This document shows positions 34,711 through 43,721 of a DNA stretch of 64,000 nt, in pieces (positions within the stretch are counted from its first letter, which is position 1; each line of letters starts with the position of its first letter). Source of the stretch: JAGVSR01 sp033765145 (GTDB taxonomy: Bacteria > Pseudomonadota > Alphaproteobacteria > Rhizobiales > Hyphomicrobiaceae); contig JANRIH010000032.1 in assembly GCA_033765145.1 (NCBI GenBank), positions 248,001 to 312,000 on the forward strand. The letters run 5' to 3'. The position numbers and the translations under genes were made by a program. The notes under the pieces are model-generated. The model was not told where the DNA came from. It was given only the letters and a program-made list of their open reading frames with translations, and made no database searches.

Positions 34711-35049
34711 ATGCCCGCAAGTCTGACCCCCTTCGCCATCTACACGCTGGCAGCTCTTTGCGAGATCGCGGGCTGCTACGCGCTCTGGGCCTGGACGCGG
34801 CTCGGCGCGAGTGTCTGGTGGCTCGCCCCTGGAACTATGGCCCTGCTGGCGTTCGCCTATCTCCTGACCCTGATCGACACGCCCGCCGCCGGCCGCGCTT
34901 ATGCGGCCTATGGCGGCGTCTACATCCTGGCCTCCATCGCCTGGATGTGGCTGGCGGAAGGCGTCCGGCCCGACCGATGGGACGGCCTCGGCGCTACGGT
35001 CTGCCTCGTGGGAGCCGCGATCATCCTTCTTGCGCCGCGGGCCGCCTGA
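34711..35049 (+). CDS. ynfA: YnfA family small membrane protein
   Basis: 112 residues, four membrane helices. The family blocks ALCEIAGCYALWAWTRLG, AYAAYGGVYILASIAWMW and WDGLGATVCLVGAAII are all present. Related to small multidrug resistance transporters. Some homologues export quaternary ammonium compounds or dyes, but the physiological substrate is not established. AGGA precedes the ATG. About 120 bp separate it from proB. Confidence 0.9.
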   Translation: MPASLTPFAIYTLAALCEIAGCYALWAWTRLGASVWWLAPGTMALLAFAYLLTLIDTPAAGRAYAAYGGVYILASIAWMWLAEGVRPDRWDGLGATVCLVGAAIILLAPRAA

Positions 35050-35169
35050 GGCGTATTTCCGCCGACATCGAGACTGGCGCGTGGGGTCTATCGATGGCCG
35101 CGCACCGCGAAACCATAGCCCATCCGAACCCAAATGACGGACGCCCTGCTAACATCGGAAGCCACGACC

Positions 35170-36321
35170 ATGGGCGGAGCACGCCCCGAATGGACCGCCG
35201 CGCGCCGCATAGTGGTGAAGATCGGCTCCGCACTCCTGGCCGATCGCGCCACCGGCGCCTTGAAGGCCGACTGGCTCGCCTCCCTCATGGATGATGTCGC
35301 CGAACTGAAGCGCGCCGGCAAGGACGTGGTGCTTGTTTCGTCGGGCGCGATCGCGCTCGGCCGTCATAAGCTCGGATTGCCAAAGGGCGATCTCGAACTC
35401 GAGGAGAGCCAGGCCGCCGCCGCCGTCGGGCAGATCAGTCTCGCCGCCGCCTATCAGTCGCTCGCCGCCAAACATGGACTGACGATCGCGCAGATCCTGC
35501 TGACCTTGGGCGACACCGAGCAACGGCGCCGCTATCTCAATGCGCGTCACACGATCGAGACGCTGCTTCGCTTGAAAGCCGTTCCGGTCGTCAACGAGAA
35601 CGACACGGTCGCAACCGCCGAGATCAAGTACGGCGACAACGACCGGCTCTCCGCGCGCGTGGCATCCATGGTCTCGGCCGATCTCCTCGTGCTCCTGTCC
35701 GATATCGATGGGCTCTATTCCGCTCCCCCGCACGCTAATCCCGATGCGCGCCACATCCCCCTCGTCACGGAGATCACGCCCGAGATGGAAGCAGGCGCCG
35801 GCGCGCCGGGCACCGAATTGTCGAAGGGCGGAATGCGCACGAAAGTCGAGGCGGCGAAGATCGCGCTCGGCGCGGGGACGAACATGATCATCACGACGGG
35901 CGGCGTCATGAATCCCTTGAGCGCCATCGCATCGGGCGCGCGCGTCACCTGGTTCCTCGCGAAATCGGACCCCGTGACGGCCAAGAAGCGCTGGATCGCG
36001 GGGCAATTGGAGCCGAAGGGCGTGCTTCACATCGACGCCGGTGCCGAGCGCGCCATCGTCTCGGGCAAGAGCCTCCTTCCAGCCGGCGTCACGCGGCTCG
36101 ACGGACAGTTCGACCGTGGCGATTGCGTCGTGATCCGCGCCGCCGACGGACGCGAGCTTGGCCGCGGTCTCGTCGCATACCAGCGCGCGGACGCCGAAAA
36201 GATCATCGGCAAGAAGAGCACCGACATCGACGCCGTGCTCGGGTTCAACGGCGGCGACGAACTCGTCCATCGCGACGACATGGCCCTCGCAGCCGCACTG
36301 TCGAAGGGGAAAGAGGCATGA
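35170..36321 (+). CDS. proB: Glutamate 5-kinase
   Basis: 383 residues from the ATG at 35170, chosen because GGAAG lies upstream and it leaves the usual short lead before RIVVKIGSALL; an ATG at 35134 is also in frame. Amino acid kinase domain: VVLVSSGAIALG, VVNENDTVATAEI, YGDNDRLSARVA and GTELSKGGMRTKVEAA. The C-terminal PUA domain starts near residue 280. It phosphorylates glutamate, the first and feedback-inhibited step of proline synthesis. Overlaps proA by 4 nt. Confidence 0.95.
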   Translation: MGGARPEWTAARRIVVKIGSALLADRATGALKADWLASLMDDVAELKRAGKDVVLVSSGAIALGRHKLGLPKGDLELEESQAAAAVGQISLAAAYQSLAAKHGLTIAQILLTLGDTEQRRRYLNARHTIETLLRLKAVPVVNENDTVATAEIKYGDNDRLSARVASMVSADLLVLLSDIDGLYSAPPHANPDARHIPLVTEITPEMEAGAGAPGTELSKGGMRTKVEAAKIALGAGTNMIITTGGVMNPLSAIASGARVTWFLAKSDPVTAKKRWIAGQLEPKGVLHIDAGAERAIVSGKSLLPAGVTRLDGQFDRGDCVVIRAADGRELGRGLVAYQRADAEKIIGKKSTDIDAVLGFNGGDELVHRDDMALAAALSKGKEA

Positions 36322-37604
36322 ACCGCCCCGAGAAGATCGCCGAGGACCTCGACGCCCGCATGTCGGCCATGGGCCGTGCCGCACGCGAGGCGGCCCAGAC
36401 GCTCGCGACAGCGTCGACGGATGCCAAGAACCGCGCTCTCGCGGCGGCGGCAGCGGCCCTGCGCACCGCAACGGCCAAGATCCTCGCCGCCAATGCCGAG
36501 GACGTGGCGGCGGCCGAGGCGAGTGGAACGACGGCCGCCTACATCGACCGCCTGAAGCTCACGCACGCGCGGATCGACGCCATCGCGCAAGGCCTCGACG
36601 AGATCGCGGCCCTCCCCGATCCTGTCGGTGGCGTGCTCGCCCGATGGACGCGACCGAATGGTCTCAGCTTCGAGCGCGTCCGGGTCCCGATCGGCGTCAT
36701 TGGCATTATCTACGAGAGCCGTCCGAACGTCACCGCGGATGCGGGCGGCCTCTGCTTGAAGTCCGGCAACGCCGCAATCCTGCGCACGGGGTCCGACGCC
36801 ATCCGCTCGGCGACGGCCATTCACGCTTGCCTCGCTGAGGGACTGCGCGACGCCGGCCTGCCCGAAGCCGCGATCTCGCTCGTGGAGACGACGGACCGTG
36901 CCGCCGTGGGATTGATGCTGAGGGGGCTCGGCGGCGCGATCAACGTCATCGTCCCGCGCGGCGGCAAGAGCCTCGTCGAGCGGGTGCAGAACGAGGCGCG
37001 CGTGCCCGTCTTCGCGCACCTCGAGGGCATCTGCCACACCTACGTGGACAAGGCCGCTGATCTCGAAATGGCGAAGCGCGTCCTCGTCAATGCCAAGATG
37101 CGGCGCACCGGCGTTTGCGGCGCGACTGAGTGCCTGCTCGTCGACCGGGCCGCACCCGACGGCACGCTCGCCGCCCTCGTCGACGCGCTGATCGCGGCCG
37201 GCTGCGAGGTCAGGGGCGATGCGCCGAGCGTCGCGGCCGACACGCGCGTGAAGCCCGCGACGGAGAGCGATTACGGCCGCGAGTTCCTCGACAGCATCAT
37301 CGCCGTCAAGGTCGTCGACGGCGTTCGGGGCGCCATTGCACACATCGCGCGCTATGGCTCGCAGCACACCGACGCCATCATCACCGAGGATGCTGCCGCG
37401 GCCGAGCGCTTCCTCGCCGAAGTCGACAGCGCCATCGTGCTGTGGAACGCTTCGACACAGTTTGCCGATGGCGGCGAATTCGGCTTCGGCGCCGAGATCG
37501 GCATCGCGACCGGCAAGCTCCACGCCCGCGGCCCCGTCGGCGTCGAGCAGCTAACGAGTTTCAAGTACGTCGTGCGCGGGACCGGGCAGACGCGGCCGGG
37601 GTGA
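36318..37604 (+). CDS. proA: Gamma-glutamyl phosphate reductase
   Basis: 428 residues. Starts on ATGA overlapping the proB stop. Aldehyde dehydrogenase fold with PIGVIGIIYESRPNVT, LKSGNAAILRTGSDA and the catalytic Cys in RRTGVCGATE; the C-terminal GPVGVEQLTSFKYVVRGTGQ is the ProA signature. Reduces glutamyl-5-phosphate with NADPH to the semialdehyde, which cyclises towards proline. proBA forms a tight operon. Confidence 0.95.
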   Translation: MNRPEKIAEDLDARMSAMGRAAREAAQTLATASTDAKNRALAAAAAALRTATAKILAANAEDVAAAEASGTTAAYIDRLKLTHARIDAIAQGLDEIAALPDPVGGVLARWTRPNGLSFERVRVPIGVIGIIYESRPNVTADAGGLCLKSGNAAILRTGSDAIRSATAIHACLAEGLRDAGLPEAAISLVETTDRAAVGLMLRGLGGAINVIVPRGGKSLVERVQNEARVPVFAHLEGICHTYVDKAADLEMAKRVLVNAKMRRTGVCGATECLLVDRAAPDGTLAALVDALIAAGCEVRGDAPSVAADTRVKPATESDYGREFLDSIIAVKVVDGVRGAIAHIARYGSQHTDAIITEDAAAAERFLAEVDSAIVLWNASTQFADGGEFGFGAEIGIATGKLHARGPVGVEQLTSFKYVVRGTGQTRPG

Positions 37605-37684
37605 CGGCGCGCCGCGCGGACGCATCCGCGCCACTTGATCGATATCGGGCGGGTCTGTCTTGCACGGCGACGTTGCGCGATCAC

Positions 37685-38305
37685 CTAACGCTCGATCACG
37701 CAGCAGCCCTGGTGGAAGGTTTCGATCGAGTTGAACAGCACTTCGAAGGCGTACTCGTAATCCGACATGCCGTCGGTGCACCAGGTCTGCCGAGAGACGG
37801 TCGCGCGGTAGGATTTTCCGGCGCCGTCGGTCAGCTGATAGAGCAGTGGAAAAAGCCGCGCGGCTGCAGGCTGTACGGCCTTGGTCGTGAGTACCGTCTC
37901 GGATTCGGGGTCGGTATATTTCCCGCCCTTGGACGAGAGCGTCACGCCCCAGAAAGGTTCGGTGCCCGAGCACGCGAACGTCGCGTCCTTGAGATCGGCC
38001 ATCTCCGCACTTTCGAGAAACGTGCTGTTGACCCAGCCCTTCGTGCCGCCGAACGACACTTCGTACCAGCGCTGTTCGCCGACTGCGATCGCCCGTCCGG
38101 TTCCGAGGACGTTGCCTGAGCCCGCTGGAATGCGTCCGAGTTCTTTCAATTCCGAAACGGGCCTGCCCTCGCCCGGCTCTTCCCGGATCACGAGCGCGTC
38201 GCCGGGTTGGACCCCGATGACCGTGTAGGTCTCGAAGGCCCGCGCGGATGCCGCGGATGCGAGGGAGACAACAAGTGCGATGAGAAGCGTCGCGCGGGGT
38301 CGCAT
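37685..38305 (-). CDS. Exported SH3b-like / COG3650 domain protein
   Basis: 206 residues from the ATG at 38305. Signal peptide to about residue 23 (SARA). The first half resembles a bacterial SH3 domain (VIREEPGEG, then WYEVSFGGTKGWVNSTFL). The second half has FACSGTEPFWGVTLSSKG, the COG3650 signature, and ends with Cys-rich HQGCCVIER. Likely periplasmic, possibly a wall or ligand-binding protein. Function unknown. It is 88 nt downstream of the exporter operon on the same strand. Confidence 0.75.
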   Translation of the reverse strand: MRPRATLLIALVVSLASAASARAFETYTVIGVQPGDALVIREEPGEGRPVSELKELGRIPAGSGNVLGTGRAIAVGEQRWYEVSFGGTKGWVNSTFLESAEMADLKDATFACSGTEPFWGVTLSSKGGKYTDPESETVLTTKAVQPAAARLFPLLYQLTDGAGKSYRATVSRQTWCTDGMSDYEYAFEVLFNSIETFHQGCCVIER

Positions 38306-38392
38306 TCGGGAACTCTCGTGGTGCCGAACGAAGACGATGGAGCGTCGGAACGGCAACGGCTGGGCGATGATCGTCACCGCCCAGCCACGATG

Positions 38393-39415
38393 TCACTTCC
38401 GGAAGTAGGCGTCCACCCGCATGCCGGGCAGTAGTGGCACTTCGCCGGTGAGATCGACCGTCACCTCGCGAACTTCGACGTCGTTCGGACGGCGCGGTCC
38501 GCGCGGACCGATCTTCGGCGCGGCGAGGGTCGGCGCGAGGCTCGTCACCGTACCCTCGAACTCCTGGCCCGGGAACGAGAGCGACTTGACGAACGCCTTC
38601 TGCCCGACAGTGATCTTCGAGACGTCGCCTTCGTCGACCTCGGCCTTGACGCGGACAGCACTCATGTCGCCCATGACGACAAGCGGCGCCTCCGGTGATG
38701 GCGAGACGATCTCGCCCGATTTCGCGTTGACTTGCAGCACGCGACCGGCTTCCGACGCGCGGATGCGCGTCTTGTCGAGCAGCGCTTCGGCCATGCGCAC
38801 CTCGGTCCGTGCGGCGCTGACCGCACTTTCTGCGCGCGACGGCGCCGGGAGGTTGGCCTTGGTCTGAGCCTTCACATAGGCGAGGCGCTCACGCTCCAGC
38901 CGCTCGTTGGCTTCGGAAAGGCGCTTCCGCGCGTCGGCCACGTTCTGCGCCGTGCCGTTGCCGGCGCGTTTGCCCGCGAGTGCATAGTCGAGTTCGATCC
39001 GGGCGCCTGTCACCGCGCGCTCGGCGGAATAGATGGCGTCCTCCGCCTTGCGGACGTCCTCGCGGCCAGTGGCGAAAGCCTTCTCGCGTTCTTCACGCAG
39101 CGCCTCGGCCTCGGTTTCCGCCGACGTCAGGCGCGCGCGCGCTTCCGCGTCGTCGAGTTCGACCAGAAGCTCGCCCTCCTCGACCTGCTCATCGACCTTC
39201 ACGTGCACTTTGGTCACGCGGCCGAGGATCGCCGTGCCGATCCGGAACTCGCCCGATTTTGGTTCCACCCGCCCCGGCGCGGCGGCGATCCAGGCTTGCT
39301 CCTTGGCTTCGGGCGCCGTCGTCTCGTAGGCCTGTCCTGAAAATTCCCTCCATGCGAGGTACCCGCCGAGCCCGGCCATGCCGACCAGTGCGATCATTCC
39401 CAACTGCTTCATCAT
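38393..39415 (-). CDS. devB: Periplasmic adaptor (HlyD/DevB family) of an ABC exporter
   Basis: 340 residues. One N-terminal membrane helix (LGMIALVGMAGLGGYLAW) anchors a periplasmic adaptor: barrel start GRVEPKSGEFRIGTAILGRVTKVHV, a long alpha hairpin (roughly 100-215), then RIRASEAGRVLQVNAKSGEIV. The DevB-type membrane fusion protein pairs with DevC and DevA encoded upstream. Last gene of the operon. Glycolipid export is known for cyanobacterial DevBCA; the cargo here is unknown. Confidence 0.87.
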   Translation of the reverse strand: MMKQLGMIALVGMAGLGGYLAWREFSGQAYETTAPEAKEQAWIAAAPGRVEPKSGEFRIGTAILGRVTKVHVKVDEQVEEGELLVELDDAEARARLTSAETEAEALREEREKAFATGREDVRKAEDAIYSAERAVTGARIELDYALAGKRAGNGTAQNVADARKRLSEANERLERERLAYVKAQTKANLPAPSRAESAVSAARTEVRMAEALLDKTRIRASEAGRVLQVNAKSGEIVSPSPEAPLVVMGDMSAVRVKAEVDEGDVSKITVGQKAFVKSLSFPGQEFEGTVTSLAPTLAAPKIGPRGPRRPNDVEVREVTVDLTGEVPLLPGMRVDAYFRK

Positions 39416-39471
39416 GGCTGTGGCTCTCGTCCCCGTGGAATGCGGAAGTGTTGTGACTGCGAAACGGTCGA

Positions 39472-40218
39472 TCAGGCGGCGTGGGCGAAGGCGTCGTCGC
39501 GGGACACCTTAGCCTTCGGGCGCTCGTCTGCAACAATCCGGCCGTCTTCGATGCGGATGATTCGGTCGGCATAGCTAAGTGTGCGGTGGTCGTGGGTGAC
39601 GGCCAGGACCGAGCGGCTCGGATCCTGCGCGACGCTCGCCAGGAGTTCCATGACCGCCTTGCCGTTCTCGCTGTCGAGGGCCGCCGTCGGCTCGTCCGCC
39701 AGAACGACGGCCGGCTTGCCGGCGAGCGACCGGGCGATTGCGACGCGCTGCTTCTCGCCACCCGAGAGCTTCGAGGGATAGGTGTTGATGCGGTGGCCGA
39801 GGCCGACCGACTTCAGCGCTTCGGTCGCGGCTGCAACCGGATCGGCGACCTTGCAGCCGCGGACGTCCATGGCCATCAGCACGTTCTCGAGCGCGGTCAA
39901 CGTCGGGAAGAGGTTGTAGCCCTGGAATACGAAGCCAATGTTGCGGCGGCGGATGTCAGCGAGCCCTTCGGCCGACTGGCCGACGGCCTCTTCGCCGTTG
40001 ATCGTCAGCTGTCCGCCCGATGCGGTGAGGATGCAACCCAGGATCGAGAGCAGCGTCGTCTTGCCCGAGCCCGAGGGCCCCATGAGGAGGGTCAGTTCGC
40101 CGGGGCGGAGGTCGAGGTCGACGCCCTTGAGGATGTTGAGGTCGCCGGCCCCGGTCTTGATGGTCTTGGTGATGTTGCGGGCGGTGACGATCGGCTGACG
40201 GTCGGCTGCGGTGGTCAT
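39472..40218 (-). CDS. devA: ABC transporter ATP-binding protein, DevA/MacB-like
   Basis: 248 residues from the ATG at 40218 (AGGGAG upstream). Walker A GPSGSGKTTL, signature LSGGEKQRVAIARSL, Walker B VVLADEPTAAL, switch His in VTHDHRTLSYADR. Lipoprotein/macrolide exporter type ATPase that would drive the FtsX-like permease DevC. Separated from devC by a methyltransferase gene on the same strand. Confidence 0.9.
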   Translation of the reverse strand: MTTAADRQPIVTARNITKTIKTGAGDLNILKGVDLDLRPGELTLLMGPSGSGKTTLLSILGCILTASGGQLTINGEEAVGQSAEGLADIRRRNIGFVFQGYNLFPTLTALENVLMAMDVRGCKVADPVAAATEALKSVGLGHRINTYPSKLSGGEKQRVAIARSLAGKPAVVLADEPTAALDSENGKAVMELLASVAQDPSRSVLAVTHDHRTLSYADRIIRIEDGRIVADERPKAKVSRDDAFAHAA

Positions 40219-40335
40219 GGCTCTCTCCCTGAGGTGCCGGTTGGTGTCTGATGAAGGGAGATTGCCGGATCGGAGCCAGCGCCGCTGTTCCGCGGGGGAC
40301 ATGGAATTGAAGTCGCGAAAAATCGTGACGCGAGT

Positions 40336-41061
40336 TCAGTCTGGATCGGTTTCGTGCACGCGGATCGCGGCGTCCAGCGCGGCCAGATCGGCGTCGGGCC
40401 TGAGCCCCCGAAAGACCGCCAGCCGTCCGACCAGCCGTTTGAGGTGCCCGAAGTCCGCGATGACGGCATAGGCTGCGCGGCCCGCGTAGTCGTCAACTGC
40501 GACGAGCGGTGCATCGGCCCCTGGGAATTCGCGCAGAACCTTGAGCGCCGATGCAACCCGGAACCGCCCGTCAACGAGCACGAGATCGGGCTGGAACGGT
40601 TGCCCATGGAGGTCCGCGGGGATGTCGGAATACCGCCGGAACATGTCCCGCCGCCGTTCGGTCAGTCCCGATCCGATCGGACGGCCCCATTTGCCGGTGA
40701 GACCGATGTCGACGTGCCGGTACATCTGTTTGGCTGGATCGTAGAAACCTGCCTCACGGATTTTCCGTTCGACATTCCGAAGAAACAAGCGATCGGACTC
40801 GACCGAGATGAACCGGACGCCAGAGGCCGCGGCCAGGACCGTCGATCCACCAGTTCCATATTCGAGATAGCTGCCGGACGTCTCGAGCGCGCTGCGGAAC
40901 CAGGCCGTCGTTTCGGCGCTCTCGAAGTGCGGTTCGGTCGGCACCGCGAATCCGACGAGGCGCTGGCGCGCGAGGAACCCGAGCGACGACGACAGCTTCA
41001 GGAGGCGGGGCTCGGGCGGCACGATGGCTCCGTTGGATGTTGCAAGCCGGGTCGTAGGCAT
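40336..41061 (-). CDS. Putative class I SAM-dependent methyltransferase-like protein within the exporter operon
   Basis: 241 residues. Motif I reads EYGTGGST (E67 to T74), followed at VRFISVESD by the acidic residue that usually binds the ribose of SAM, and LVLVDGRFR as motif IV. Resembles small unnamed methyltransferases found with glycan and lipid genes. It lies between devC and devA, same strand, 160 and 117 nt from them, so co-expression is probable. Could modify the exported molecule; no substrate can be read. Confidence 0.65.
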   Translation of the reverse strand: MPTTRLATSNGAIVPPEPRLLKLSSSLGFLARQRLVGFAVPTEPHFESAETTAWFRSALETSGSYLEYGTGGSTVLAAASGVRFISVESDRLFLRNVERKIREAGFYDPAKQMYRHVDIGLTGKWGRPIGSGLTERRRDMFRRYSDIPADLHGQPFQPDLVLVDGRFRVASALKVLREFPGADAPLVAVDDYAGRAAYAVIADFGHLKRLVGRLAVFRGLRPDADLAALDAAIRVHETDPD

Positions 41062-41221
41062 CTGGCATCAGGCATCAGCCGGCAAGCCTCGTGCGACGTG
41101 CACGGCGGCGCCGCACCTTCGATGAAGTTCCTCTCCCCATCGTCTGCTCGTCGAAAGGGTGAGACAGGGTGAGTGGTGGCCACTTGCTCGATCGGTGTCC
41201 GCGCGACGGCCGACGGTCTTC

Positions 41222-42415
41222 TTACCGGCTGAACACGCCCGCTGGGTCGATGCGCGTCACCTTGAAGATCGCAGAGATCGCCGCGACGACGCACATGCCG
41301 AGTGTCAGCAGGAAGAGCGCGCCCGCGAGTTCCGGCGTCATGACGATATTGAGCGTCGAGTTCCGTGCGGCGTTTATGAGCAGCATCACCAGCGTGAAGC
41401 CGAGGATGAACCCGATCAGCGCCGACAGAACCGCCTGGATGAGGATGACGGCGTGGATGTACCCCGCCGACGCGCCGAGCGCGCGCAGTGTGGCGAACTC
41501 GTTCAAGTGGTCCTTCGTGCTCGAATAGAGCGTTTGCGCGACGATCACGATGCCGACGATGACGCCCAAGAGCGCGCCCGCAATGAGAGCCGCGCCCGCG
41601 GCCGTGTTGAACATCCAGTAATTGACCGAGCGCTTGCGGAACTCGGCGTGTGTTAGGATTTCCGTGTCGGGCAGCCGTTGCTTCAGGATTTCACGCGCGG
41701 CTTCCACGTCGGCCCCGGGGGCGAGCTTCACCAGCTGGTAGGTCGCCTGATCGGGTCCCGCCGCGACGAGCTTCCGTGCCGTCTCGATCGGCGTGAAGAC
41801 GTAGGGCAGCGTTGTGAACGAGCGGATGCCTTTCGTGATCGCGCCGACCGTCACGCGCTGCTGATTGATCTCGGCGACCGCACCCATGCCGTCGATGCCG
41901 AGGTCTTTGAAATAGGATCCGTCGACTGCGACTGAATTCGGCGCCTGGAGATCCTCGGCGCTGCCCTCGACGATGTTCCACGGCTTCGTGCCCGAACGGT
42001 CCGTGTCGAGACCGACGAGGATGAACGCCTTCTTGCCGCCTTCGGGCTTCCGCCACGATGCGAACGACACGATCATCTCCTCGACGTCCGCGACGCCCGG
42101 AACCGACATCGCCGTGAACCGCTCACGGCCTGTCAGCAGCGAGGGATCGTCGAACGACTTCGTGCCGAATGGGATGACCCAAAGGTCCGCCTTCGTGCGG
42201 TCCAGTACCGTCGCGATCTTCTGCTCCGAACCGAGATAGAGCCCCGACTGGACCGCGACGAGAATGAGAGAGAACACGATGCCGACGAGCGTGACGACGA
42301 GGCTAAGCTGATCGTGGAACAGGTTCCGGTAGGCGAGCTTCGGCGCCATCTTGATCGTCTTGGCGTTGAGACCGCCGGACAGCGGGCCTGCGTTCGGCGA
42401 GGGGGCGTCGGTCAT
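41222..42415 (-). CDS. devC: ABC transporter permease, DevC/FtsX family
   Basis: 397 residues. Four membrane helices: one near residue 40-60 (LSLVVTLVGIVFSLILVAVQ) and three after 270 (AAGAALIAGALLGVIVGIVIV and two more), enclosing a periplasmic MacB-like domain. The start LAYRNLFHDQLSLVV and the FATLRALGAS motif before helix 3 are typical of DevC. Forms the membrane part of the DevBCA tripartite exporter. First gene of the operon. Confidence 0.88.
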   Translation of the reverse strand: MTDAPSPNAGPLSGGLNAKTIKMAPKLAYRNLFHDQLSLVVTLVGIVFSLILVAVQSGLYLGSEQKIATVLDRTKADLWVIPFGTKSFDDPSLLTGRERFTAMSVPGVADVEEMIVSFASWRKPEGGKKAFILVGLDTDRSGTKPWNIVEGSAEDLQAPNSVAVDGSYFKDLGIDGMGAVAEINQQRVTVGAITKGIRSFTTLPYVFTPIETARKLVAAGPDQATYQLVKLAPGADVEAAREILKQRLPDTEILTHAEFRKRSVNYWMFNTAAGAALIAGALLGVIVGIVIVAQTLYSSTKDHLNEFATLRALGASAGYIHAVILIQAVLSALIGFILGFTLVMLLINAARNSTLNIVMTPELAGALFLLTLGMCVVAAISAIFKVTRIDPAGVFSR

Positions 42416-42542
42416 GGCGCGGTTCCGGTGGGCTGAGGCGCGGGGCGCGTTGCGGCGTCGGGCGTGTTCGGGGGATGGTCGTGAATAAGAGACACCGCAA
42501 GGCCCCGAACAGTGGGACCAACCGGCGGCCGTTGTCCAGTCA

Positions 42543-42563
42543 CCCCCGGGGCGATCCCGGGGG
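42543..42563 (-). terminator. GC-only hairpin after the Ala/Lys-rich exported protein gene
   Basis: 8-bp perfect stem CCCCCGGG / CCCGGGGG with a 5-nt loop, 16 nt past the stop codon at 42579. No U-run follows on the minus strand, so termination strength is uncertain. Confidence 0.4.
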
Positions 42564-42578
42564 CTTCGTCCGTCTCGG

Positions 42579-43241
42579 TTACTTCTCGCAACCGACCGTG
42601 ATCGTCACGCCGACCGCGGGGATGAACTTCTTGCATTCCTGCGGACCGGAGGCCGCGACCGTCTCGGCTTTAGCTTCCGTCTTGGAGGCCGTATCGGCCG
42701 GTGCAACCTTGGCTTCGACTTCGGTCGTCTCGGCCGCGTCCTCGGCGACAACCGTCTCCTCGGGCGTCAGAGCGGCGAGCGTCAGCGTCTCGGCAGCCGG
42801 AAGCTTCGTCGCCGCGAGCGACTTGGAACCCGTCGCCGGCTCGCTGAAAGTCTTCGATTCCGTCGCGGCCGACGTTGCGGCCTCGGCCAGATCTGCAGCC
42901 TTGGCTTTTTCCGCGCGCTTCGCCGCGATCCGGGCCTGCGCTTCCTTGGCGAGTGCGATCTCCTGCTTTTGCCGGGCTGCAAGGGCCGCCTGGCGCTTCT
43001 GCTCGGCGATCCGCTTCTGTGCCGCGACCGCGGCGGCCTTCTGTTCGGCGCGCTCTTTCTTAGCGGCATGATGGCTGTTCGACGAGCCATAGGGCGACGA
43101 CGGGCCTTTGGGGGTTGCAACGAAGGTGCCGAGCGGTCCGCCGAACCCGAGCCGGACGCCGCCACCCGCCTGGGCTTCCGAGACGGCGACGGGCACGACG
43201 GCCAAGAGGGCGGCTGCGGCGAGGGATGCGAAGCGGGTCAT
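42579..43241 (-). CDS. Exported Ala/Lys/Glu-rich coiled-coil protein
   Basis: 220 residues. Signal peptide (LAAAALLAVVPVAVSEAQA). A Gly-rich start (GGGVRLGFGGPLGTF) is followed by a long Ala/Lys/Gln/Glu helix (about 55-130) likely to form a coiled coil, then an acidic Thr/Glu/Ala region. The end, ECKKFIPAVGVTITVGCEK, holds the only Cys pair and resembles a small conserved C-terminal module of alphaproteobacterial exported proteins. Function unknown. Probably its own transcript. Confidence 0.7.
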   Translation of the reverse strand: MTRFASLAAAALLAVVPVAVSEAQAGGGVRLGFGGPLGTFVATPKGPSSPYGSSNSHHAAKKERAEQKAAAVAAQKRIAEQKRQAALAARQKQEIALAKEAQARIAAKRAEKAKAADLAEAATSAATESKTFSEPATGSKSLAATKLPAAETLTLAALTPEETVVAEDAAETTEVEAKVAPADTASKTEAKAETVAASGPQECKKFIPAVGVTITVGCEK

Positions 43242-43721
43242 GGGTCTCTCCTCGGGTGCTATTGGGGTGGTCGGCCCGTTGTTATGTTCCGAAGATGCCC
43301 GAGGGTGTCGTGGCTCGCTGTTCCGGGCGGGACAGGGTGCAAGGGACTTTGAAAAGTGGCGCGGGTTCCCTGGTCATCAACGCCCCAACGTGGGCAGAGG
43401 CAGAGAAAAACAGCCCGAGGAACAGCCCGCGGACCTCGGCGTGCCGCATTTCCGGATCCCGACGCATTTTCGCAAACGGGACGAAGAGCGACATTCTGGC
43501 CAGATTGGAACTCAAGTGTTTGATAACGAGCCGAATTCACGGGGTCTGCAAAAGGGGACGCCGCGCACCGGCCATTGTTCAAAAAATCCGTACTATTGAA
43601 ACATGGCTCAACGCTCCTTAGATGCCGGGCGTTCGGCAGACGACACACGTTCGATGAACCGCCGCGGGGGAACAATCCCCGTTTGGCGGCTCTCGGAAGA
43701 CCGTTCCCAGGAGCCATTCCC
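43242..43721. other. 480-bp interval upstream of the Old Yellow Enzyme gene
   Basis: No supported gene on either strand. Overlapping frames here lack protein-like features. It presumably holds promoters for the two flanking divergent genes; an A/T-rich stretch near 43572-43600 is the most likely promoter core for the reductase gene. Confidence 0.4.

Noticed and set aside
34711..35049. EmrE-type multidrug transporter
   Set aside because: Sequence blocks match YnfA, which differs from EmrE; resistance should not be assumed.
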